From Bacterioplanes sanyensis (lineage in GTDB: Bacteria > Pseudomonadota > Gammaproteobacteria > Pseudomonadales > Oceanobacteraceae): a DNA stretch of 64,000 bases. Shown in pieces: positions 26,602 through 33,973 of the stretch. A program made the translations under genes and the position numbers. Positions within the stretch are counted from its first letter, which is position 1. Each line of letters starts with the position of its first letter. The notes below the pieces were generated by a model that had not been told where the DNA came from, made no database searches, and was given only the letters and a program-made list of their open reading frames with translations. The stretch is from the NCBI RefSeq assembly GCF_014652515.1, contig NZ_BMYY01000006.1, positions 62,001 through 126,000 of the forward strand, in the 5' to 3' direction.

Positions 26602-26943
26602 TGAGACTCAATGTAAAGAGACACTGTTTATATAACCAGTATATTTTTTAGAGTAACAAAAAGCTGGCACGTTTTTCCGGTCCGCTTGCCTGTGTTCCCA
26701 TAGGGTGGTAGCTTAAATACTTGATAAATCAGTGAGTTAGCCGTTGAGCACCAGAACTTTGAGGCGTGGATAGTAGGCAAGCACGTTTTTCCAGGAGGGA
26801 ATGTGAAAGAAAGGAAGATATCCAGCTGAAAATCAATAGGTTGGCAGAGACAGCTCGAATGGTTCTAGCTGGAAAAACAGGCACGCACACTATTAAACTG
26901 TTATGCGTCTGAAAAATAGACTACATCACTAAAGGAGTTGAAT
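26602..26943. other. AT-rich upstream region of the P-loop ATPase gene
   Basis: No gene is supported. GCACGTTTTTCC occurs twice as a direct repeat (26667-26678 and 26781-26792), and a related inverted sequence GGAAAAACAGGCACG begins at 26871. CCAGCT (26822) and AGCTGG (26867) form a further inverted pair. These may be operator sites for the ATPase gene. The ribosome site AAGGAG at 26932-26937 is strong. Confidence 0.45.
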
Positions 26944-28512
26944 ATGGTCTTTGGCCAACTTTCAAGAAATAGAAAGGGCGTAAATGGAAGTGTTTTTCTT
27001 GGCTCTCCTGAAGCTGAGGCTGAAGCCTTACCTAATTCTCGTATGCCACTGTCTAAGGTATATGAAGACCATTGCGACCTTATTGGAGCATTGGCAAATG
27101 AGAAGTTTATTGTAGTTGGCAGAAAAGGGGCCGGAAAAAGTGCTTTTGCAGAGCATATATGTTCTATAGCAGAAGATCAGGCTAATTTATTTGCAAGGTT
27201 TATTCGTCAAGGAGAATCCAATTTAGAGCAAATAGTGCAGCTAGGCATAGAAAATGGCCATGAGATAGAAAAAGAAAACCTATATAAGTGGCTTATATTG
27301 ACGAATGTTTTAAAGATGTTTTCTGACAACCAAGCTGCACAAAACGCTAAGGAATATGACCTCCTTAAACACTTTATATCTAAGAACTCAGGATATATCG
27401 ATATAAGAGAGTCGGAGGTCAAAGAACTTATTAGAAAGCAAGGCTTTGATATAAATATTAATTATTTGAAGCGTTTTTTTACCAGCAAGATGAATAAGAG
27501 CTTAGAGATAAGACAGGAAAAAGCTCCGTTTTACAAGCTAATACCGCACCTAAAAGAGGTCTTGTTAAAAGTTCTTAAAAGTCATTCTGAGCGAGAGAAT
27601 AACAATAGCTACGTTCTTTTTTTTGATGACTTAGATATCGTTTTCGATGCAAACAATGAAAGTACCGTTAATTCACTAATTTCTCTACTCCGTGTATCAA
27701 AAGAAATTAATAACGAGTTTTTCGCCAAGAACAATCTTGATTCAAAAGTAGTTATCCTTTTAAGGGATGATATTAGTAAAAATGTTGCATCTGCTACCTC
27801 TGACACTGCAAAAATATTTTCTTCTTACTCGGTTCCTATAAATTGGTATCAAGATGAATATCACGGTGGAGATGATGAGCTCCAATTGAATATTCGAAAG
27901 TTCATTAATAAACGGATAGGTTTCGCCTTTAGTGATGAGGTAATTGATGTAAATTCTATGGACCCTTGGCTTTCATTGGTGGAAGATCCTTTTGGAGGAG
28001 CTCAGGATTCTACAAAATCTAGCTTTAAATATATTCTAGATCATACGTTCTTTCGTCCACGAGACCTGTTGCTATTTTTTAAGCCGTTATCTCAGCATAA
28101 ATATAAGTTCCCTCTGTCCAAAGTTGACGTTAATCATCTGATAGGACGATATTGCGAAGAAGTGGTAAATGAGATTAAAAATGAATTTTCGTGCTTTTAT
28201 TCATCCGAGCAAATAGCAACAATATTTAATGCCTTTGGCGAAATTAGTTCGGAACTTAAAAACCCTAAGTTACGATCTATAACCTACCAAGACGCAATAT
28301 CTATTATTAACCGCAATTGCTCTGGCGTGTCAGCTAGTGAATTGATTGAAGACATGTTCTATAGGTCTTTGATTGGAGGTATGGGTGATAATGGATACGT
28401 TTATTTTAAGCATAGAGAACCAGCTACTGATGTCTATGAGTTTAACAAGACACAGGGTGTGATTATTCACAGTGCTCTGAAGGTTTATTGCTCAAACAAG
28501 GGTTATGCATAA
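26944..28512 (+). CDS. P-loop ATPase, Sll1717/FunZ-like, possible defence protein
   Basis: A 522-residue soluble protein with Walker A FIVVGRKGAGKSAFAEHI (about residues 57-74), Walker B YVLFFDDLDIVFDA (about 224-237), and a possible sensor Arg in VVILLRDDISK. After the ATPase core comes a helical region with FFRPRDLLLFFKPLSQHKYK, where the 'RPRDLLLF' block is typical of the Sll1717-type P-loop ATPases. Its base composition is strikingly AT-rich compared with genes on both sides, and codons such as ATA and AGA are frequent, which suggests recent transfer. The ATG at 26944 is 6 bp after AAGGAG; a TTG at 26938 is a less likely start. Lone ATPases of this type occur in defence islands, but no partner gene is visible. 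Function unproven. Confidence 0.8.
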   Translation: MVFGQLSRNRKGVNGSVFLGSPEAEAEALPNSRMPLSKVYEDHCDLIGALANEKFIVVGRKGAGKSAFAEHICSIAEDQANLFARFIRQGESNLEQIVQLGIENGHEIEKENLYKWLILTNVLKMFSDNQAAQNAKEYDLLKHFISKNSGYIDIRESEVKELIRKQGFDININYLKRFFTSKMNKSLEIRQEKAPFYKLIPHLKEVLLKVLKSHSERENNNSYVLFFDDLDIVFDANNESTVNSLISLLRVSKEINNEFFAKNNLDSKVVILLRDDISKNVASATSDTAKIFSSYSVPINWYQDEYHGGDDELQLNIRKFINKRIGFAFSDEVIDVNSMDPWLSLVEDPFGGAQDSTKSSFKYILDHTFFRPRDLLLFFKPLSQHKYKFPLSKVDVNHLIGRYCEEVVNEIKNEFSCFYSSEQIATIFNAFGEISSELKNPKLRSITYQDAISIINRNCSGVSASELIEDMFYRSLIGGMGDNGYVYFKHREPATDVYEFNKTQGVIIHSALKVYCSNKGYA

Positions 28513-28530
28513 CAAGGCAATGAACATGGA

Positions 28531-28584
28531 CTTGGGTAAAGCGTCATCTTTTTTGTGCCAAAAAAGCCGCCTCTTATACCCAAG
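28531..28584 (+). terminator. Large hairpin downstream of the P-loop ATPase gene
   Basis: Outer arms CTTGGGTA (28531-28538) and TACCCAAG (28577-28584) enclose a perfect inner hairpin CTTTTTTG-TGC-CAAAAAAG (28548-28566). It could act as a terminator, though the T run is inside the stem rather than after it. The gene stop lies within GTTATGCATAAC (28502-28513), a perfect palindrome. Confidence 0.5.
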
Positions 28585-28685
28585 CCAGTTATCGCGGCGT
28601 TACATTCTTAAAATACACAAACGAGAAATACACAAACGAGACACCCACCCCTGCTCCCCCTGCTCTAAGCGCGTTCTTGCGATCA

Positions 28686-28900
28686 GGTTTCCCGCGCCTT
28701 AGCAGGCCGCCGGAGTTGGCAATGGCTGTGCCCGCAGGGGCTGCCCGGACGGCAGCACCAACAAAAGGCCTACAAGGACGTAGGCTTTTTGTGTTGCGGC
28801 GACCACAGCATTGGCAACGAAGGATTAACGGCCTGCGCAGCGCAAAGCAGGGAGCTCGCCCGCCCGGCGTGAGGGATAACCTCAAAGAGGGCATAGGGGG
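28686..28900 (-). repeat. Structured repeat element, copy 3 (inverted, diverged)
   Basis: An inverted relative of copies 1 and 2 on the other side of the ATPase gene. It keeps the outer stem (GCAGGCCG with CGGCCTGC), the GTTGGCAATGGCTGTG with CACAGCATTGGCAAC stem and the GCTGCC/GGCAGC hairpin. The variable inner hairpin has wholly different sequence, ACAAAA-G-GCCTAC (28761-28773) with GTAGGC-T-TTTTGT (28780-28792), yet preserves the stem lengths, a one-base mismatch and a 6-base loop. The terminal GAGGGA hairpin has partly decayed. Confidence 0.8.
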
Positions 28901-28961
28901 TGGCGTTTGAAAGCTATTTGCACCGCTCTTATTTAACGCTCCCCCAAAAGGCCAATAACTC

Positions 28962-29543
28962 CTACCCCCCAAACGGCGCCACGCCAATTAACCAAACATG
29001 CCCCACCATGGCAAAGGCCGCCCAGGCCACTAGACCAAGCACCACAGCGATGGCATCGCGAGCTATACCAACAGCCGGGTATTGTTTGCCAGCGGCGCGG
29101 TCACGCTTGTGCAATACAATAAAACCAAACACCGCCCAGGCCAAAAAGCCGCCAAATAGCAGCACATCGTGCAGGCCACCATTGGCCAATAAATGCGCCA
29201 GTGCCCATACCTTGGTCGCCAGTAACATAGGATGGCCAATACGGGCTTTGATATGTGTGCCAGGCACATAGGTGGCCAGCAACAAAATAAAGGCGGGTAG
29301 GGTAATCAGTGCGGCGAGGTGGCGTGTCCAGGTGGGTGCTAACCACAGCCAGGTGGGCTCCATCCGTGCCATGGCATAGCCTTTTACCAATAAAACAAAG
29401 CCGATAATCGAGGCCAGCGCATAAACGCCTTTCCAGGCCAGTGGCCCATATTGTTGGATTTTTTGCTCACGCCAGTGCGGCGCCAATAAATTAGTCGAAT
29501 GCACGCCTAAAAAAATGATCAGGCCGGCGACCAATAACATCAT
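28962..29543 (-). CDS. NnrU-family membrane protein
   Basis: A 193-residue inner-membrane protein with five or six helices. The pattern LGVHSTNLLAPHWRE near the start, HIKARIGHPMLLATKVWALA and HLLANGGLHDVLLFGGFLAW are the conserved blocks of the NnrU family, first noted in denitrifiers near nitrite and nitric oxide reductase genes and related to the isoprenylcysteine methyltransferase-type membrane fold. No denitrification gene is nearby, so the role here is unknown. The start is an ATG pair at 29538-29543 after GAGAGAAAAATT. It lies beside the repeat region. Confidence 0.85.
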   Translation of the reverse strand: MMLLVAGLIIFLGVHSTNLLAPHWREQKIQQYGPLAWKGVYALASIIGFVLLVKGYAMARMEPTWLWLAPTWTRHLAALITLPAFILLLATYVPGTHIKARIGHPMLLATKVWALAHLLANGGLHDVLLFGGFLAWAVFGFIVLHKRDRAAGKQYPAVGIARDAIAVVLGLVAWAAFAMVGHVWLIGVAPFGG

Positions 29544-29629
29544 AATTTTTCTCTCTTATCGTTATCACGGTGCTGTCACTGTAGCGCTTTACTGGCCGCG
29601 CTAACACGACCCATGTGAGCCGCCGATGG

Positions 29630-30619
29630 TCAGCGGCGGCGACGCTGTTGCTCTTGGTGCTGTAGATACTGCAATAGTGGAATCCAGTAGTCATCATCGA
29701 CCCAGTCCGCCGCTTGGTGTAAGGGCACCCAGCGCCGTTGGCGTTGCTGCTGTTGTTGTTGCGGCCAGGGTTCGTGCTCGATGCTGACCTCCAGGCTAAA
29801 AACCTGAATATGGCAATTGCCGCCCCATTTATGAATATCAATATCGCTGACTGGGGTCGGCGGGCGACTGCTTTCAACCCCGGCTTGCTGCAAGGCCAAG
29901 GCGGCGGCGCTGTCGTCCGCAAATTGGCCCGCTGGCCCCTGGCATAGGGTCCATTTTTTATCGCCTCGGCTGCGAACTAACAAAACTTCGCTGCCTAAGG
30001 GTTGGCGGCGCAAAGGAACCACGGCGACTTGTGAATACCAATAGGCGGGTTTGGGTCGCCACTCTAGCCCTTGGCCGCTACGAAAAGGGAACTCGCGCGG
30101 CAATTCACGCGCACGCACCAGCTGCTTGAGCTGCGTTTGTTGTAATTCGGGCAGTTGCTGGTGTGGCAATAATTTAAACCAGGCCAGACTGGCGGTGGGC
30201 ATCAACTTGTTGTCTGCAGGATAGGGCGGCGCTGTATCGCACAGCTGTTCGATCAGCTGCTCCAATCCAGGGTTGTGGCCCACCAGTAACGGCCGCTGCG
30301 GCACGGCCGTCGGCGTGTCTGCCAGGCGTTCAGCCAGCACCTCTAATAGGGTGGCTGGGGTGGCCATATACAAGCGTTGATCTAAGCTAATGCGCCCTGG
30401 GCTAATGCCCATGGCCTTGGCGCACCAGTGGGCGGTTTGCTGCGCGCGGGCGGCGTGAGAGGCAATGATGCTGGTGGGAATGCACTCGTGCTGCCACAGC
30501 CAGGCGCCAATGCGCTCGGCGTCGCGGCGGCCACGTTTTTTTAGCGGCCGGCTGATATCTGGGCAGTGCTCAGGCCAGGCGGACTTGCCATGGCGTAGCA
30601 ATAAAAACTCGTGACTCAT
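29630..30619 (-). CDS. SixA-type histidine phosphatase fused to a NUDIX-like domain
   Basis: A 329-residue protein of two parts. Residues 1 to about 170 form a histidine phosphatase of the SixA branch: LLLRHGKSAWPEHCPDISRP with the catalytic RHG, then ASHAARAQQTAHW and PLLVGHNPGLEQLIEQL with the second catalytic His. From about residue 185 the sequence looks like a NUDIX fold (YWYSQVAVVPLRR, then EVLLVRSRGDKKWTLCQGP), but the stretch that should be the NUDIX box (GQFADDSAAALALQQAGV) lacks the REXXEE glutamates, so this half is probably not a hydrolase. The Gln/Arg-rich C-terminus is unusual. Start ATG after GGGAGACAGC. Confidence 0.72.
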   Translation of the reverse strand: MSHEFLLLRHGKSAWPEHCPDISRPLKKRGRRDAERIGAWLWQHECIPTSIIASHAARAQQTAHWCAKAMGISPGRISLDQRLYMATPATLLEVLAERLADTPTAVPQRPLLVGHNPGLEQLIEQLCDTAPPYPADNKLMPTASLAWFKLLPHQQLPELQQTQLKQLVRARELPREFPFRSGQGLEWRPKPAYWYSQVAVVPLRRQPLGSEVLLVRSRGDKKWTLCQGPAGQFADDSAAALALQQAGVESSRPPTPVSDIDIHKWGGNCHIQVFSLEVSIEHEPWPQQQQQQRQRRWVPLHQAADWVDDDYWIPLLQYLQHQEQQRRRR

Positions 30620-30691
30620 GCTGTCTCCCTGTCATTGGCCACGGCCGATGGTACGTGAGCCAGCACAGGTTAGCACTCAGTGGATGGCGGG

Positions 30692-31198
30692 TCAGCTATT
30701 CGGGTCGTCGTGGAAGGCGCCAACATAAGCGGAGGGTGCGGCGCTTATGTTGGCTAAGCGCTCGAGTAAATAAGGCTCTGCCAAGTACACATCGTGTAGA
30801 GCGTCAATGGGTACCCACACCACAGATTGCTGGTGACGATCCGGCTCTGGGCCATTTTTCGGGGTGTAGTTGCCTTTGAGTTCGCATTGAAACACGTGAT
30901 CGATAATGTGTCGGTAAACATCTTTGCAGCCGCTGCGTTTACGGTAATAGTCTGCCACCCACAACATGGGGCCAATGTTAACTTTGGCTGACAGTTCTTC
31001 TTTGCATTCTCGGACTACCGCCTGTTCGAGAGACTCGTCGGCCTCTTGCTCGCCGCCGGGCAGGCCAAAGTATACGCCTTTTTCTGGGCTGTATTTTTGC
31101 ACCATCAGCAGTTGATCGCCTTGCTGAATAAACGCGCGTACCGTTGTACGCAGCTGGGGTTGCAGTTGAATCGGAACCCGGGAGTCAGATAACAACAT
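30692..31198 (-). CDS. NUDIX hydrolase
   Basis: A 168-residue protein with an intact NUDIX box: LPGGEQEADESLEQAVVREC continuing into KEELSAKV, including the REC-KEEL glutamates that bind the metal. It probably hydrolyses a nucleoside diphosphate linked to some moiety X; the exact substrate is not evident. The ATG at 31196-31198 (MLLSDSRVP) follows GAGGACC; longer in-frame starts exist upstream but lack a ribosome site. It is upstream of the SixA-NUDIX fusion on the same strand with a 72-bp gap, which is an interesting pairing of an active and a degenerate NUDIX domain. Confidence 0.9.
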   Translation of the reverse strand: MLLSDSRVPIQLQPQLRTTVRAFIQQGDQLLMVQKYSPEKGVYFGLPGGEQEADESLEQAVVRECKEELSAKVNIGPMLWVADYYRKRSGCKDVYRHIIDHVFQCELKGNYTPKNGPEPDRHQQSVVWVPIDALHDVYLAEPYLLERLANISAAPSAYVGAFHDDPNS

Positions 31199-31380
31199 GG
31201 TCCTCACGCTCCTTATGACAGTTTTGTGACAAAGGATCAGGATATTGATCCTGAAGATCGCTCTCAAATCGGCGCGGACCGATGAGCATTAATATCAGGC
31301 AGTCTTATCAATTTATCAGTGTTGGGGCGACTTGCCATTCAAACTTGGTGAATGTCTGTCAAGAAAGGTCGGGTAGGAAA

Positions 31381-31395
31381 TGTCGCGATGCGACA
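31381..31395. promoter_or_regulatory. Dyad TGTCGC-GAT-GCGACA upstream of the LuxR-type gene
   Basis: A 6-bp inverted repeat with a 3-bp centre, 32 bp before the LuxR-type start. LuxR-type regulators bind dyads of similar size (lux boxes have a roughly 20-bp palindrome with CTG arms), so it could be an autoregulatory site. It does not match the lux box consensus closely. Confidence 0.35.
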
Positions 31396-31427
31396 CTCTC
31401 TGATGGCTGCGGTGCCGGTAAGATTCA

Positions 31428-32213
31428 ATGCCGGAAACAATAATTCTTACATACGTTAGGGACGGTACAGATATGAAGGCCGATTGGTTGGAGCCTGCCT
31501 ATCAGTTGACACAAGGGCAGAGTTTGGAGGAGCGACGTCAGCAGGTCAGCAATGCGCTGGCAAATGTCGGCTTTGATCAGTGTCTGTTTGTGCCTCTCCC
31601 TGGGTGTTTGCAATCTGCGGAATTAGATATAGAGCGATACTGGTTCTCAACTTTTGATAGCGACTGGTTAGATTATTATGCCCGCCAAAACCTAGTAGCC
31701 AATGATGCGCCGTTGAAGCATTGCCTAAGCGGTCAAGACACACCCTACTTATGGCCAAGCCGAGGTGTTTCATCTGGGTTATCTCGGTCTGAACGGAATG
31801 TATATCAAGAAGCTCGCAGTGCTGGGTTGATCAGTGGTGTCACACTTCCTTGTCGCAACTCGTTGGGAGAGGTGGGCGTTGTGAGTGTGCGCTTTGCAGG
31901 AACGGAAAGCGACTTTCTTCCACTGTGGCAGGCTCATCAAAAAGATATCCTTCACTTGCTATATGCGGTTAACGATGCGCTATTCGAGTCATCACGACAG
32001 TGCTTAAGTCCTGCCATATATTATCCAATCACTCGCCGAGAGCGCGAGGTGCTGCAGTGGCTGGCTGCTGGGCTGACATACGATGAAGTGGCAAAGCAAC
32101 TCATGATTGGTATCAGCACGGTACGTAAACACGTGGCTTCTGGCTTGCAGAAGTTGCAAGCGCGCAATACCACGCATGCCGCAGTATTGGCAGCACGTTG
32201 GGGATGGCTGTAA
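31428..32213 (+). CDS. LuxR-family regulator with autoinducer-binding domain (LuxR solo)
   Basis: A 261-residue regulator. Residues about 30-180 form an autoinducer-binding-like domain: the W, Y and D positions conserved in AHL sensors appear in SDWLDYYARQNLVANDAPLK, and the third Trp in TPYLWPS, but the usual Asp-Pro is Asp-Ala, so ligand specificity may differ. The C-terminal HTH is typical: PITRREREVLQWLAAGLTYD, then EVAKQLMIGISTVRKHVASG. No luxI-type synthase is visible, hence 'solo'. The ATG at 31428 is used; an ATG at 31473 after AGGGACGG is a good alternative. The next two genes, on the same strand, may be its targets. Confidence 0.85.
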   Translation: MPETIILTYVRDGTDMKADWLEPAYQLTQGQSLEERRQQVSNALANVGFDQCLFVPLPGCLQSAELDIERYWFSTFDSDWLDYYARQNLVANDAPLKHCLSGQDTPYLWPSRGVSSGLSRSERNVYQEARSAGLISGVTLPCRNSLGEVGVVSVRFAGTESDFLPLWQAHQKDILHLLYAVNDALFESSRQCLSPAIYYPITRREREVLQWLAAGLTYDEVAKQLMIGISTVRKHVASGLQKLQARNTTHAAVLAARWGWL

Positions 32214-32295
32214 CACTGGGTTAGAAAATGGGTTGATCAACCCATGGGCGCATCATGCTGCTATGGATAACCTGCCCTCAAAAAAAGGAGAGGTT

Positions 32296-33276
32296 ATGCG
32301 CATAATCTTAGTTTTAATGCTGGCAGCGATATTAGCAGGCTGCGGTGGTAGCGGTGGCTCGGGGTCTTCGGAGCAAAGCTCTACACAAGCCCTGCAGCAA
32401 GGCATTTGGTTTCCCTGCGAGTTGGGTATGAATGATGGCTGCTCAATACTTGATGATGATGGCTTGCAATTTATGCAAGACGGTACAGTGAAATCTATTG
32501 AATTAGCTGATTATCATTGTCCGATTACGGATTATGGTAATTGTTTTCACCAACAACAAGATTTAATTGATATTAATGCTCGAATTAGTGGTCAATTTCA
32601 GTTTAATGGCTCGGATTTAACCTTTGGGTTTCAGCTGAACGGTGATTCTTGTCAGACGCACTACCGCTTGCGGACGCTAGATGATCAAGTTGATAGCTTT
32701 ACCGTAGTAACAGACCAGTGTCTTGGTTTTACTGCTGGTGAGACTTACTACATGCGACGCTACACGGGTGATGTCACACTTGATGGTGTGCCTTATATAA
32801 GCAGTAGTCGAGACACGGTAGCCGGTGATGACTCTGGCTCAGATGGTAATTCAGGGGACGAACCTGGAAATATACCTGATTCCGATAACACCGAATTAAA
32901 TAGTATTTTAGTCGGTGGCGTTTGGGCTACCTGTGAGCAAGGACTTCAGGACAACTGCCGACTATTGGACACCGATGGTATCAGTTTTCTGGAAGCTGGT
33001 TTGGTCCACGGATTCGAAATGGAAGATCGATGCCCCGTTAATAATTTCGGTGGATGCTTTGATCGCACCCAGAGTGGCGTTGGCTCTCAATTTATCGCAG
33101 CAGGGTTCTATCAAGTATCCGGGAATGAAGTATCGATTTTCGTACCCTCGATTGCCTGCGAAGCAAAATATCGCTATCAGATTATTGATTCCAATACTAT
33201 GGAATATCTTGTACTGGCTGATAGCTGTTTTGGAGAGGCTGTTGGTACTACCGCTTACACACACCGTTATTGGTAA
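32296..33276 (+). CDS. Lipoprotein with two homologous cysteine-containing repeats
   Basis: A 326-residue predicted lipoprotein (MRIILVLMLAAILAGCGGSG; lipobox LAGC). The mature protein consists of two copies of a domain of about 115 residues joined by an acidic Ser/Gly/Asp linker (about 180-205). Copy 1 begins QQGIWFPCELGMNDGCSILD and copy 2 GGVWATCEQGLQDNCRLLDT; both continue with a Cys-Pro pair, an 'NCF/GGCF' motif, a later single Cys, an SCFG- or QCLG-type Cys, and end MRRY or HRYW. The even, matching Cys pattern suggests disulfides. I recognise no named family. The ATG follows AAAGGAGAGGTT; an OMP gene starts 11 bp later. Confidence 0.8.
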   Translation: MRIILVLMLAAILAGCGGSGGSGSSEQSSTQALQQGIWFPCELGMNDGCSILDDDGLQFMQDGTVKSIELADYHCPITDYGNCFHQQQDLIDINARISGQFQFNGSDLTFGFQLNGDSCQTHYRLRTLDDQVDSFTVVTDQCLGFTAGETYYMRRYTGDVTLDGVPYISSSRDTVAGDDSGSDGNSGDEPGNIPDSDNTELNSILVGGVWATCEQGLQDNCRLLDTDGISFLEAGLVHGFEMEDRCPVNNFGGCFDRTQSGVGSQFIAAGFYQVSGNEVSIFVPSIACEAKYRYQIIDSNTMEYLVLADSCFGEAVGTTAYTHRYW

Positions 33277-33287
33277 AGGAAAGCAAT

Positions 33288-33842
33288 ATGAAAAAATTTC
33301 TCGGTATTTTTTATTTTTTTATTGCTCAGGTAGCGCAAGCGAATGATGCCCCTACTCTACTCATCCAGGGAGGTTTGGGACTTTCACACATGGGAGGACT
33401 GCCGGAGCATTATACGACAGAGCGTGTGGGGGCTGTTTTACCTCTTGAGCTTAAGTTTGAATTAACGCCCCACGTGTATGCGGGAGTAAATTATTTGCTG
33501 GACTCTCATGGTTACACGGATGCCGGAGACGGAGAAATCGATCGCAAGATTGATTCACGAGTACGCTTCGTAGATTTAACGATCAAAGGTGATGCGATTG
33601 GTCGTGTATCTCCTTATGGGTTTGTTGGCCTAGGGCGTGCAAGAATGATTGAATATGGAGGCGAATACGGTGGCGCGGCCGTCGACATTGTGGACGATGT
33701 GGAGTTGCTGGGTGCAGGTTTGTTTTTCGGTATGGATGGTGCTGGTTCCTATCATGCATTGGAACTAAGCAGTGTTTTTTACGATCGTTCTGAGCTGGTG
33801 AGTACTCATCTGGTTTATAAATATGGCTGGCGATTTGACTGA
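33288..33842 (+). CDS. Small outer-membrane beta-barrel protein
   Basis: A 184-residue protein with a signal peptide (MKKFLGIFYFFIAQVAQA) and a mature chain of alternating beta strands rich in Gly and Tyr (LLIQGGLGLSHMGG, PYGFVGLGRARMIEYGG, ending HLVYKYGWRF). This resembles eight-stranded OmpA/OmpW-like barrels or Opa-type 'outer membrane protein beta-barrel domain' proteins. The terminal Phe-Asp is not the optimal OMP signal, so OM placement is likely rather than proven. The ATG at 33288 follows AAAGGAAAGCA, 11 bp after the lipoprotein stop, so the two are likely a translational pair. Confidence 0.75.
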   Translation: MKKFLGIFYFFIAQVAQANDAPTLLIQGGLGLSHMGGLPEHYTTERVGAVLPLELKFELTPHVYAGVNYLLDSHGYTDAGDGEIDRKIDSRVRFVDLTIKGDAIGRVSPYGFVGLGRARMIEYGGEYGGAAVDIVDDVELLGAGLFFGMDGAGSYHALELSSVFYDRSELVSTHLVYKYGWRFD

Positions 33843-33883
33843 GTTTTTTGACCAGTTTTTTGATTAAGATTTTTGAGTCACGG

Positions 33884-33922
33884 TGCTCTTAGCCACAGTT
33901 TTGCTGCGGCTAAGAGCTTCTG
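33884..33922. terminator. Terminator between the OMP gene and the lipocalin gene
   Basis: GCTCTTAGCC and GGCTAAGAGC form a 10-bp perfect stem around a loop of about 17 bases; the flanks are moderately T-rich. Confidence 0.7.
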
Positions 33923-33973
33923 CTCGTGAACATGCCAAGCCATAGGATGTCTCAGGTGAGCCCTTCAGGCATC

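Noticed and set aside
28502-28605. Integron attC site at the end of the ATPase gene
   Set aside because: GCATAAC and GCGTTAC flank a hairpin, but the core sites do not fit RYYYAAC/GTTRRRY and the arms near the ends do not pair; no integrase is visible in the window.
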